DNA of 64,000 nucleotides from the NCBI GenBank assembly GCA_963777435.1, contig CAVZQT010000001.1:186001-250000 (forward strand), given 5' to 3'. This DNA is from AP-15 sp963777435 (lineage in GTDB: Bacteria; Pseudomonadota; Alphaproteobacteria; ATCC43930; CGMCC-115725). Within the stretch, counting starts at the first letter, position 1, and each line of letters starts with the position of its first letter. Below the pieces are notes generated by a model that saw nothing but the letters and a program-made list of their open reading frames with translations, had not been told where the DNA came from and ran no database searches. Positions 27,366 through 35,786 of this stretch are shown here, in pieces. A program made the position numbers and the translations under genes.

Positions 27366-28968
27366 TAACCCGGATCATTCATGAGGGGCTGGCGGCTCCA
27401 CAGTGATGGCGGGGATCGGGCGCGGCTTTTTGTGGCGTCGGGGGCGCGCTGGTCGGGGTTTGCGGTTGGGCCAAAGGGTTTGAACTGGGGCAACCGCCCC
27501 GTCGCTCACGGCGGCAGCTTGGCGATGCGGCCGGCGAGATCGGCAAAGCCGGCCTGATAGGGAAAGGCGCTCGGCAAGGCGATCTTGATGCGGGTGACCA
27601 TCTCGGTGACGCGCCCGGCGACCTTGATCAGGCAGAGGCGGATCGTATCGAATTGGGCATCGCGCCAGAAGGAGGTCTTTGGAGCCAGACCGCGCAGGCT
27701 CAGCATCAGCCAGTAGGCGGCGGTATGAAGCAGCAGCCGGAACTGGTTGGCGGTCGCCTTGGTGCAGGAGGTACGGTCGGAAGCCAGATGCAGTTTGTGC
27801 GCCTTGATCAGGTTTTCGGCCTGCCCGCGCGCGCAATAGACCTTCTCGTAGAGCGTCTTGGGCAGACCCCGCAGGTTGGTGACGATGAAGCGGCTGTCGG
27901 CCCCTTGAGGACCGGCCTCGACGCGGGCGATGACGCGGCGCTCGACATTCCAGCTTTTGGCGGCATAGCGGAAATCGCCATAGCGGCGGACCTTTTCCCC
28001 TTCGTCTGCGAGACGACCCAAGGCGGCGTCCTCGGTGAGCGGGCTGACCTGCCGCAGCAGCACCGGGTTACCAGAGAGGCCGAAGATGTAGCCGACCTGC
28101 TGACGCTCGCACCACGCCATGGCCTTGGGCCGGCCGTAATGGCTGTCGCCGCGCACGACGATCTCGACCGCCGGCCAGCGGGCGCGGATGCGGCCAATGA
28201 CATGGCGCAGCACCAGCGCCACCTCGGTCCCGTCAGGCGTCTTGCCGGGGCGCAGGATGACAGCGATGGGCTTGCCGGTCGTCGCCTCGTAAATGTGGAT
28301 CGGCAGAAAGCAGCGGCTGTCGTAGTGCGCATTGAAGAGCGCGAGTTGCTGGCCGCCGTGAACCCGGTCCTCGGTGTCGTCGATATCGAGCAGGATGCGC
28401 CGGGGTACCTGCTCGAAGCTGTCGCAGAACAACTCGATCATCGCCGCCATCATGCGCTTGAGCGCGGTCGCGCTCGGCAGGTTCTCGAGCCGGCTGATCG
28501 TCGGTTGCGAGCACAGATCTTCACCGCTTTCCGGCAATCGTCCGACGGCCATCTTGAAGGCGGGGTCGGCTTTCAGCGCGTCGCAGTCGTTGCCGTCGGG
28601 ATAGCCCGCCGCAATCAGCAAGGCACGATAGCGGATCATCTCGGCCAGTTCGTGCCGCACCCGGTCCGGGTCGCGCGGATCTTCGAGGCACGCCGCTAAG
28701 CGTTCGGCAATCTTGAGCCGTTGTTCGATCGCCGCCACCAGCAATATCCCGCCATCCGAGGTCAGCCGGCCGCCGTCAAACCCGACATGCACCGGCTTAC
28801 CCGCCACCGCTGGCAAACCCGGCAAAATCCCCGTACCTTCCTCCATGGCGGGTGCGAACTCCGTTGCTTCGGTTTGATCCGGCCTTAACAACCAAATCAT
28901 ACACGAAACCAACGGTTTATGCCGCTCCCGCCGTCCCTTCTGGCCAGTCCAATGAATTTTTCAGGCTA
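27366..28968 (-). mobile_element. IS1380-family insertion sequence
   Basis: About 1.6 kb with one transposase gene. The left end (from 27366) reads TAACCCGGATCATTCATGAG and the right end (about 28942-28968) contains an imperfect inverted copy of it (GGCCAGTCC, ATGAAT, CAGGCTA). No target duplication is clear to me, so the outer limits are uncertain by several bases. The element lies about 220 bp upstream of the ffh start. A decayed relative is at 48969-49672, and a third end-like sequence is at 47723-47741. Confidence 0.7.
27506..28900 (-). CDS. IS1380-family transposase
   Basis: About 464 residues, full length for the family, no internal stop. N-terminal FDGGRLTSDGGILLVAAIEQ and LCSQPTISRLENLPSA are standard for IS1380. 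The DDE catalytic acids are expected in ILLDIDDTEDRVHG and IVVRGDSHYGRPKAMAW; a late Glu is in CARGQAENLIKAHKLHLASD. The start is taken at the ATG 28900; a GTG four codons upstream or later ATGs are possible. It appears functional. Confidence 0.9.
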   Translation of the reverse strand: MIWLLRPDQTEATEFAPAMEEGTGILPGLPAVAGKPVHVGFDGGRLTSDGGILLVAAIEQRLKIAERLAACLEDPRDPDRVRHELAEMIRYRALLIAAGYPDGNDCDALKADPAFKMAVGRLPESGEDLCSQPTISRLENLPSATALKRMMAAMIELFCDSFEQVPRRILLDIDDTEDRVHGGQQLALFNAHYDSRCFLPIHIYEATTGKPIAVILRPGKTPDGTEVALVLRHVIGRIRARWPAVEIVVRGDSHYGRPKAMAWCERQQVGYIFGLSGNPVLLRQVSPLTEDAALGRLADEGEKVRRYGDFRYAAKSWNVERRVIARVEAGPQGADSRFIVTNLRGLPKTLYEKVYCARGQAENLIKAHKLHLASDRTSCTKATANQFRLLLHTAAYWLMLSLRGLAPKTSFWRDAQFDTIRLCLIKVAGRVTEMVTRIKIALPSAFPYQAGFADLAGRIAKLPP

Positions 28969-29331
28969 ATGACAAAGGATCTACAATTTATCCTCTACCG
29001 AAGGTCGCCGTTCGCGTCCGGAGTGGCCCGCGCTTTGGAGCTGTCGCCCTAGTCACTAGAATCCGAATTTACGAGGTCAATTCGGCAGCTCGTGGCGGCG
29101 CAACGCCGATGAGAAGTAATCAGACGTCGTGGTGCTGGCGGATGCCGCAAACGGTCGGCAAACCGCTGCGCTGGCGCTAAACTTACAATGATTTGGACCT
29201 GCTAGCCGGGCTGCGCGTCGCGGCGCGAACTCCGATTAACATTGTTACTTTGTATCCCCTAATCCGTGGACTTGGGCTGACTATATGACGCAGAGCGGCC
29301 GTTGGAGCGCCGCTGCCGCTCGGAGCCGAGA
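28969..29331 (+). other. Intergenic stretch between IS1380 and hsp20
   Basis: About 360 bp with lower GC than the coding regions and no supported gene. The last part, near 29240-29290, is AT-richer (ACATTGTTACTTTGTATCCC and CTATATGACG), where a heat-shock promoter for hsp20-lon would be expected; I could not assign clear -35 and -10 boxes. Confidence 0.4.
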
Positions 29332-29727
29332 ATGCCGGAACGACAATTGGAAGCGTTGATGTGGGCGCAAGCCTGTGAGGCGATGGAGCGCGCCGAACGC
29401 CTGCACCGTCAATTCTTTCACCGCGCCCACGCGACGCCGAACTGGGAAGCGCCTTGCGACATCTTCGAGACCGACGACACACTGACCATTCTCGTCGCCC
29501 TGCCCGGCGTCGCAGTCGAACAGATCCAGGTGACGATGAGCGCGGGTGTTCTGGTGGTAACCGGCGAGCGCCCGCTGCCGCCGGAAATGGCGAAGGCGCG
29601 CATCCATCGGATGGAGATCCCGCATGGCCGTTTCGAGCGGCGGATCGAATTGCCGCCGGCGCGTTTCGAGCTCTCCGGACGACACCTCGCGAATGGCTGC
29701 CTGATGGTGCAGCTGCATAAACTCTGA
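29332..29727 (+). CDS. Hsp20-family small heat shock protein
   Basis: 131 residues; an alpha-crystallin domain of the kind that holds unfolded proteins in a soluble state. The domain runs from WEAPCDIFETDDTLTILVAL through ALPGVAVEQIQVTMSAGVLV to the late strand GRFERRIELPPARFEL. The conserved A-x-x-x-N-G-x-L element is LANGCLMVQL at the C-terminus. No clear I-x-I tail. The start at 29332 has GGAGCCGAGA upstream. lon follows 43 bp downstream, so chaperone and protease are probably made together. Confidence 0.88.
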   Translation: MPERQLEALMWAQACEAMERAERLHRQFFHRAHATPNWEAPCDIFETDDTLTILVALPGVAVEQIQVTMSAGVLVVTGERPLPPEMAKARIHRMEIPHGRFERRIELPPARFELSGRHLANGCLMVQLHKL

Positions 29728-29769
29728 AACGCGCATCCGGCGCGATCCCGATTACCCGAGGATTTCGGT

Positions 29770-32217
29770 ATGCCTGCAGAACAACAAGCAGAACAACAAA
29801 ACGAACTGGGCGCCGCGGAAGCGGGCGCCCCACCTCCCTCCGGCGCGATTGAACAATTACTCGCCGGCATCCCGGCATTGCCCACGGATGCCTTGATCCT
29901 GATCCCGACCCGCAGCTTTGTGCTGTTCCCCGGCACTGTGCTGCCGGTCACGCTCGGCCGCCAGCGGTCGATTGCTGCCGCCCAAGCCGCCATCCGCCTA
30001 AACCGTCCGATCGGTCTTGTCCTGCAGCGCGACCCGGCGACTGAAGACCCGATTCCGGTCGATCTGCACCGGATGGGCACCGAAGCGAATGTGCTGCGTT
30101 ATGTGACGAGCCCGGACGGTCAGCATCATGTGATCAGCCAGGGCGAGCGGCGTTTTCGCATCCTCGAGTTTCTCGACGGCTACCCGTTTCTGGTGGCGCG
30201 GGTCGAACGCATCACCGAGCCCGCTGTCAGCAGCAAGGATATCGAGGCGCGGATGCTTCATCTGCGCAACCAGGCGATCGAGGTCTTGCAATTGTTGCCG
30301 CAAACCCCGGTCGAGCTGGTCAATGCTGTGCAATCGGCCGCGTCGCCCGCGGCCTTGGCGGATTTGATCGCCAGCTTTATGGATATCAGTGCGGCCGAAA
30401 AGCAGGAGATCCTGGAAACCGTCGATCTCGAAAGCCGGCTCGACCGGGTCTCGGCGATGCTCGTCTACCGCACCGAGGTATTGCGCCTGTCGCGTCAGAT
30501 CAGCGAGCAGACAAAAGAAAAGATTGACGATCGTCAGCGCGAATTTCTGCTGCGCGAGCAGATGAAGACGATCCAGAAAGAACTCGGCGAAGGCGACGAC
30601 GCCAAAAGCCAGGAAATCGCCGAGCTGTCGAAAAAGATCGATGACGCCAAAATGCCGCCCGAGGTCGAGGCGCATGCCCGGCGCGAGCTGGCGCGGCTCG
30701 AGCGGATGCCGGAAGCGGCGGGCGAATACTCGATGGCCCGGACCTATATCGAATGGCTGGTGGAGCTGCCCTGGTCGGTCGAGACCGGCGGCCATGTCGA
30801 CATCGCCGAGGCGCGGCGTATTCTCGATGCCGATCATTACGGCCTCGCCAAGATCAAGCGGCGCATCCTCGAATATTTGGCGATCCAGCAATTGAACCCG
30901 ACCGGTCGGAGCCCGATCCTGTGCTTTGTCGGGCCGCCAGGGGTCGGCAAGACCTCGCTCGGTCAGAGCATCGCCAGGGCGACCGGGCGCAAGTTTGTTC
31001 GCGTCAGCCTGGGCGGTACGCATGACGAAGCCGAAATCCGCGGTCACCGCCGCACCTATATCGGCGCCTTGCCCGGCAACATCATCCAGGGGATCCGCCG
31101 CGCCGGTGCCCGCGACTGTGTGATGATGCTTGACGAAATCGACAAGCTCGGCCGCGGGGTTCAGGGCGACCCCGCCTCGGCCTTGCTCGAAGTGCTCGAT
31201 CCCGAGCAGAATTCGACCTTCCGCGACAACTATCTGGGCGTACCGTTCGATTTGTCGCGGGTTATGTTCATCACCACGGCGAACGTGCTCGACAGCATTC
31301 CGGGGCCATTGCGCGACCGCATGGAAGTGATCGACCTGCCGGGCTATGTCGAGGACGAGAAATTCGAGATCGCCCGCCGCTACCTGGTTGCCCGCCAGCT
31401 CAAGGCCAACGGGCTGACACCCGAGCAGGCCGAGATCACCGATGACGCAATCCGCACGATCATCCGCGACTACACGCGCGAGGCCGGGGTGCGCCAGCTC
31501 GAGCGCGAGATCGGGGCCGCCTTGCGCAGCGCCGCGATGCGGATTGCGGAGGGAACCGACACGCATGTCCGGATCGAACCCGACATGCTGCGCGAAATCC
31601 TCGGGCCCGCGCGCTTCGAGGGCGAGGTGGCGATGCGCACCAGCGTCCCCGGTGTCGCGACCGGTCTCGCCTGGACCCCGGTTGGCGGCGACATCCTGTT
31701 TATCGAAGCAACACGCACGCCCGGCAGCAACAGGCTGATCCTGACGGGCCAGCTTGGCGAAGTCATGCGCGAGAGCGCGCAGGCGGCGCTGAGCCTGGTC
31801 AAGGCGCGGGCATCCTCGCTCGGGGTCGATCCCACGATGTTCGAGAAGAGCGACATCCACGTCCACGTTCCCGCCGGAGCCATCCCCAAGGACGGGCCGA
31901 GCGCCGGCGTCGCGATGTACACCGCGCTCGTGTCATTGCTGACCAACCGCACGGTGCGCAACGACACCGCGATGACCGGCGAAATCAGCCTGCGCGGCTT
32001 GGTGTTGCCGGTCGGCGGCATCAAGGAAAAGGTTGTGGCCGCAGCGCGCGCTGGGTTGAAAGCCGTGATCCTGCCGGCGCGTAACCGTAAGGATTACGAG
32101 GACATTCCCGAAAGTGCGCGCAACACTCTGCGCTTCCGCTGGGCCGAACGCGTCGAGGAAGTCACCGAGGCGGCACTCGAACCAATGCCCAGCTCGACCG
32201 CCCAGGCCGCCGAATAA
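29770..32217 (+). CDS. lon: ATP-dependent protease Lon
   Basis: 815 residues, full length. N-terminal substrate-binding domain (LILIPTRSFVLFPGTVLPVT), coiled-coil region around REFLLREQMKTIQKELGEGD, AAA+ module with Walker A CFVGPPGVGKTSLG, Walker B VMMLDEIDKLGRG, and sensor residues in FITTANVLDSIPGPLRDRME. The C-terminal protease domain has the Ser of PKDGPSAGVAM and the Lys about 40 residues on, in LPVGGIKEKVVAA, forming the Ser-Lys dyad. A cytosolic hexamer that degrades misfolded and regulatory proteins. It forms an operon with hsp20. Confidence 0.97.
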   Translation: MPAEQQAEQQNELGAAEAGAPPPSGAIEQLLAGIPALPTDALILIPTRSFVLFPGTVLPVTLGRQRSIAAAQAAIRLNRPIGLVLQRDPATEDPIPVDLHRMGTEANVLRYVTSPDGQHHVISQGERRFRILEFLDGYPFLVARVERITEPAVSSKDIEARMLHLRNQAIEVLQLLPQTPVELVNAVQSAASPAALADLIASFMDISAAEKQEILETVDLESRLDRVSAMLVYRTEVLRLSRQISEQTKEKIDDRQREFLLREQMKTIQKELGEGDDAKSQEIAELSKKIDDAKMPPEVEAHARRELARLERMPEAAGEYSMARTYIEWLVELPWSVETGGHVDIAEARRILDADHYGLAKIKRRILEYLAIQQLNPTGRSPILCFVGPPGVGKTSLGQSIARATGRKFVRVSLGGTHDEAEIRGHRRTYIGALPGNIIQGIRRAGARDCVMMLDEIDKLGRGVQGDPASALLEVLDPEQNSTFRDNYLGVPFDLSRVMFITTANVLDSIPGPLRDRMEVIDLPGYVEDEKFEIARRYLVARQLKANGLTPEQAEITDDAIRTIIRDYTREAGVRQLEREIGAALRSAAMRIAEGTDTHVRIEPDMLREILGPARFEGEVAMRTSVPGVATGLAWTPVGGDILFIEATRTPGSNRLILTGQLGEVMRESAQAALSLVKARASSLGVDPTMFEKSDIHVHVPAGAIPKDGPSAGVAMYTALVSLLTNRTVRNDTAMTGEISLRGLVLPVGGIKEKVVAAARAGLKAVILPARNRKDYEDIPESARNTLRFRWAERVEEVTEAALEPMPSSTAQAAE

Positions 32218-32238
32218 CTCCGGGTTGTCGAAATGCGG

Positions 32239-32271
32239 TAAAACGCTGCCCCGGTGAAAACCGGGGCCCAC
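32239..32271 (+). repeat. Short dispersed palindromic repeat behind lon
   Basis: The 33 bp hold the hairpin GCCCCGG-TGAAAA-CCGGGGC (32248-32267). Nearly the same unit, 29 of 33 bases by my count, lies inverted at 39563-39595. The hairpin could work as a transcription stop or mRNA 3' stabiliser behind lon. The whole 318 bp gap up to the catalase gene holds nothing else that I can name. Confidence 0.55.
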
Positions 32272-32535
32272 TCTTCCAGCGCTCGATAGAGTGGGTTTGT
32301 TGGATCCCGGCCTTTCAGCCCACGAGCAATAAAAGTATGGTACTGGGACGAAATAGGGCTGCTGCCCAAAGCTCGTTTGTCGCAGCGCGACCTAGAAGCG
32401 AATAGACACTATCAAATTCAGTCGAATCGGGCAGTGCGGAACAGCGGTGGGGACTTGCTGTTGACGGGCATGGTCGCGGATATCGGGCCGACAGCGGCGC
32501 ATCAGCGGCCTCCGTTCACGTCAGGAGCAAGCTCG

Positions 32536-33276
32536 ATGTACATCCACAAAAAGGAATTGTTGCACCCGGTGGTCGTGACTCAGCCGACCCCGTCATTCGC
32601 TCAGTTCCTATTGGAGCAATTTGGCGGCGCTACAGGGGAATTGTCCGCAGGTCTGCAATACTTTGTCCAGGCGCAGCACACCGACGACCCGAACCTGCGC
32701 GACATGCTGCTCGATATTTCCACTGAAGAATTTGGTCATCTCGAAATCGTCGCCCATCTGATCGAGGCGCACACCAAGGGCAGCCAGCAGGCGCAGGCCT
32801 ATCAATCGACCCTGTTCTCAGTGCGTGGCAAGGGCCCGCATTTCCTCGACAGCCAGGGTGTTGAGTGGAGCGCCAAATACATCAACGAAGGGGCAAGCCC
32901 GGTGCGCGATCTGCGCGCCGACATCGCCGCCGAGGGCGGGGCGCTCGCGACTTATGAGGCATTGATCCCGAAAGCGCCCGACGAAGGCACCTTCCAGGCA
33001 TTGCGCCATCTCGCGACGCGCGAGGTCGCGCACACCAAGATGTTCATGACCGCGCTGCAATCAATGAACAAACTGGACGACCCGCTGTTCGGCAATCTAC
33101 AGCCAGACAATAGCGTCGATCTTTATTTCAACCTGTCATCGGACGGCACGGCTAACGAGCGCGGCCCATGGAACGAGGAGCCGGCCTTTCGCTACGTCGC
33201 CGACCCACTCGCGCAATTGCAAGGGCAAAGCGGTTCGAGCACTGGCCCAATGGGTCCGCGATCGGGCGGCCGCTAA
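32536..33276 (+). CDS. Manganese catalase (copy 1)
   Basis: 246 residues. A non-heme dimanganese catalase that splits H2O2. Ferritin-like helices carry the metal ligands: Glu in QFGGATGELSAGLQYF, the E-E-x-x-H set in LDISTEEFGHLEIVAHLI, Glu in GGALATYEALIPKA, and Glu and His in LATREVAHTKMFMTAL. The start at 32536 (MYIHKKELLH) is preferred: AGGAG lies upstream and relatives start here. The frame is open further upstream without homology. A second member lies at 45602. The C-terminal tail is rich in Gly, Ser and Gln. Confidence 0.9.
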   Translation: MYIHKKELLHPVVVTQPTPSFAQFLLEQFGGATGELSAGLQYFVQAQHTDDPNLRDMLLDISTEEFGHLEIVAHLIEAHTKGSQQAQAYQSTLFSVRGKGPHFLDSQGVEWSAKYINEGASPVRDLRADIAAEGGALATYEALIPKAPDEGTFQALRHLATREVAHTKMFMTALQSMNKLDDPLFGNLQPDNSVDLYFNLSSDGTANERGPWNEEPAFRYVADPLAQLQGQSGSSTGPMGPRSGGR

Positions 33277-33351
33277 ATTGCCCTTCTGGGCGGTCATCGG
33301 GCAAATAGGATGGCCGCCCGCACAATTGGCTTAGCTTAATGGAGAGCAGCG

Positions 33352-33801
33352 ATGCTTGCGGCTGAAATCGATCGTCGCAATGTGCTGAAGACCGCCGGCA
33401 TTGGTGGGATTACGGCAATAGGTGGAGTACAGCTGTCCCCGGCATTTGCAACAGTGACCCGACAGCGCGACAGCGCGGGTCTCGCTGGTCTTGCCGCTTG
33501 GGTGCGCATGCGGGCCGATGGTGGCGCGGTCATCACGCTAGCCTCGTCAACGCTCGCCGAGGGCTTGGAAGTCGTGTGGCAGCCTGCCTTCTCGCGTGCC
33601 GAGCCGTCCGTAACAGGCCAAATCGCCTCGTCGTGGGCGTGCCGCCACGGGGCTTACGACACTGCGCGGGCGCTTCTCGTCAGCTTCGCGGCGCGGAATT
33701 GGGACGTCGATCTCGTCGAGTGCCGTCTGCAAGACAGCCGGATCGTGCATCAGAAAAGCGGTCGCTCGATCGGTTATCTGATCTGGGCTGATATTGCATG
33801 A
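33352..33801 (+). CDS. Small protein resembling a condensed piece of a molybdenum hydroxylase large subunit
   Basis: 149 residues. The N-terminus DRRNVLKTAGIGGITAIGG is Tat-like and typical of isoquinoline 1-oxidoreductase beta-type subunits. Then WVRMRADGGAVITLASS recalls their WVRIxxDGxVTL segment, but the usual MGQGV region is replaced by LAEGLEVVWQPAF. The C-terminal DTARALLVSFAARNWDVDLV, ECRLQDSRIVHQKSGRSIGY matches the segment that lies several hundred residues later in the full enzyme after a gap of about 150 residues. The molybdopterin-binding domains are absent, so it cannot be the enzyme. Either a deletion relic or a protein given a new role. No large cofactor subunit is nearby. Confidence 0.5.
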   Translation: MLAAEIDRRNVLKTAGIGGITAIGGVQLSPAFATVTRQRDSAGLAGLAAWVRMRADGGAVITLASSTLAEGLEVVWQPAFSRAEPSVTGQIASSWACRHGAYDTARALLVSFAARNWDVDLVECRLQDSRIVHQKSGRSIGYLIWADIA

Positions 33802-33874
33802 TCCGGTGTCTGGGTGTTGAGGACACGCCCGGTCGCTGCTGACGGAGAGGCGCAAGGCCGCGCCGGGGACAGCT

Positions 33875-33982
33875 CTAGGCTTTCGCGAGCGTCTTGCCGG
33901 CCGCGGATTTTTCGGCGCCTTTCTTCTTTTGCTTTGGTTTCTTAGCTTCCTTGCTTGATCGTTTCTGGTCTTTGTTGGCCAT
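33875..33982 (-). CDS. Lysine-rich microprotein
   Basis: A 35-residue reading frame, MANKDQKRSSKEAKKPKQKK at the start and SAAGKTLAKA at the end, with about a third lysines. It has a strong ribosome site (AAGGGAG, 7 bases before the ATG at 33982). Similar tiny Lys-rich proteins that begin MA(N/K) and end in a short Ala-rich tail are found across alphaproteobacteria with no known role; nucleic-acid binding is a guess from charge. It is easily missed because of its length. Confidence 0.5.
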   Translation of the reverse strand: MANKDQKRSSKEAKKPKQKKKGAEKSAAGKTLAKA

Positions 33983-34074
33983 CGTCAGCTCCCTTCACCC
34001 TAGTTGAGGCTCAATATGAGCCGGATTAAAGCCCTTGCAACGGCCGAGACCTTGCAACCGCCGAGATCGGCTCA

Positions 34075-35547
34075 CTACCGCGCGGACTTCCAGCGCTTGG
34101 CTTCAACCGCATCATCGGGAGCGGTGACAATCGTCGCAAGTCGCGCCTCCAATTCCGCGCTCGGCCAAACCGCACCCGCTGCTTCTTCGTACGATCGGCA
34201 GGCCTGCAGAACCGCCACATCATCATACAGCGGCCCGACCACTTGCAGCCCGACCGGCAGCCCGTCGACAAATCCGCATGGAATTGAAGCTGCGGGGTTC
34301 TTGGTCAGGTTGAAAGGCGGAGTGTAGGGCATCCAGTCGGGAAAATTATTGGGGTTGGGCAGATTGTCGTCGCGTGGATCGGCATAGGCCGCCGGGATCG
34401 GCATCGTCGGCGACAGCAGTAGGTCGTAGCGGTCGAAAAACAGCCGCAAGACCTGCCCGAGCGCCGCCCGTCTCGTAACCGCGGCGACATACTCTTCCTG
34501 CGTCACCTTTTCGCCGCGCCGGCAGAGATCGAGGAGTCCGGGGTCCATTATCGCCGGCGCCTGCGGCGGGAGGCTGCGCAAAAGGCCCCAAAACGCCGCG
34601 AGCGCCAACGGCTCGAAAATCCCTTTTGGCGGCTCGGGGAACGGATCGGCGGGCTCGACCACCGCGCCGAGGCTGCGGAACACTTCGGCCGCACTCTCGA
34701 TCGCGGCTCGCACCCGCGGGTCCGGTTCGGCCAAGCCGAGGGTCAGCGACAACGCCACCCGTTTGCCTTTTAGGGAGCCTTGTTGCAGGCGCTCGCGATG
34801 GGTGATGCCGTCATCCGGCAAACTGTGCCAATCGCGCGAATCCGGCCCTGCGATCGCATCGAGCATCAATGCCGCGTCTTCGACGGTGCGGGACATCGGC
34901 CCGATATGAGCAACATCGCCAAAGGCGGAGGGCGGATAAACCGCGACCCGGCCAAAGCTCGGCTTCAAGCCGAAAATGCCGGAGAATGCTGCCGGAATCC
35001 GGATCGAACCGCCGGCATCGGTGCCGACCGCGAGCGGACAGATGCCGGCCAATACGGCTGCCGCACTGCCGCCGCTGCTGCCGCCCGGGGTGCGTTCGAG
35101 GTTCCACGGATTGCGGGTGACACCCGATAATGGCGAGTCGGTCAGCGGCTTCCAGCCGAATTCGGGTGTTGTCGTCTTGCCGAACAGCACAGCACCATGC
35201 GCCCGCAACCGCCCGGTCACCGGCGAGTCCTCATTCCAGGCCTGGTTCGGGTCGATCGTGCGCGAGCCGACCAGCCGCGGCCAGCCCGCTGTTAACAGCG
35301 TATCCTTGATCGCCACCGGCACGCCATCGAGCAGACCTAACGGCTCGCCCCGCCGCCAGCGCGCCTCCGAGGCGCGGGCCTGCGCCATCGCGGCAGCGGG
35401 GTCGTACAGCACAAAGGCGTTGAGGGCCGCCTCGTAGCGCTCGAGCCGGTGCAGCGTTTCGGCCATCACCTCGACCGGCGACAATTTCTTGTCGCGATAG
35501 AGCGAGATCAACTCGGTCGCCGGCAAGAAGGCGGTGTCGTCGGTCAT
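34075..35547 (-). CDS. Amidase signature family hydrolase
   Basis: 490 residues. The Ser-cisSer-Lys triad is clear: Lys in GVPVAIKDTLLTAGWP, the cis-Ser and nucleophile Ser in PGGSSGGSAAAVLAG and VGTDAGGSIRIPAAFSG. These enzymes cut linear amides; GatA, a related family, works on Glu-tRNA, but gatB and gatC are not here and the sequence looks like a general amidase. Substrate unknown. The ATG at 35547 has GAGGAGACC upstream. Cytosolic, no signal peptide. Confidence 0.88.
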   Translation of the reverse strand: MTDDTAFLPATELISLYRDKKLSPVEVMAETLHRLERYEAALNAFVLYDPAAAMAQARASEARWRRGEPLGLLDGVPVAIKDTLLTAGWPRLVGSRTIDPNQAWNEDSPVTGRLRAHGAVLFGKTTTPEFGWKPLTDSPLSGVTRNPWNLERTPGGSSGGSAAAVLAGICPLAVGTDAGGSIRIPAAFSGIFGLKPSFGRVAVYPPSAFGDVAHIGPMSRTVEDAALMLDAIAGPDSRDWHSLPDDGITHRERLQQGSLKGKRVALSLTLGLAEPDPRVRAAIESAAEVFRSLGAVVEPADPFPEPPKGIFEPLALAAFWGLLRSLPPQAPAIMDPGLLDLCRRGEKVTQEEYVAAVTRRAALGQVLRLFFDRYDLLLSPTMPIPAAYADPRDDNLPNPNNFPDWMPYTPPFNLTKNPAASIPCGFVDGLPVGLQVVGPLYDDVAVLQACRSYEEAAGAVWPSAELEARLATIVTAPDDAVEAKRWKSAR

Positions 35548-35786
35548 GCGGTCTCCTCGCAGGCAGCCGAGCGGTGCGATAGTGCGGGACGCGACTGGCG
35601 GCGATTAGGCTGACCAGTGCGGATCCCACGTCCGATCTTTCCGTGATCGCAGGCGAACAATCAAGGCCGCGATCGCGTTGGACATGACGACGCCGGAAGC
35701 CGGGAGTGCCCGCTCGCTGCGTAATCGCCGCGGTTTTCGCAACGGCGCAATGCGAAAGGTTTTGCTGCTGCCGGACAACACCGGAC

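Noticed and set aside
29998..31866. Long open frame of 622 codons on the minus strand opposite lon
   Set aside because: It lies wholly inside lon, has no ribosome site and a composition expected from the antisense of a GC-rich gene.
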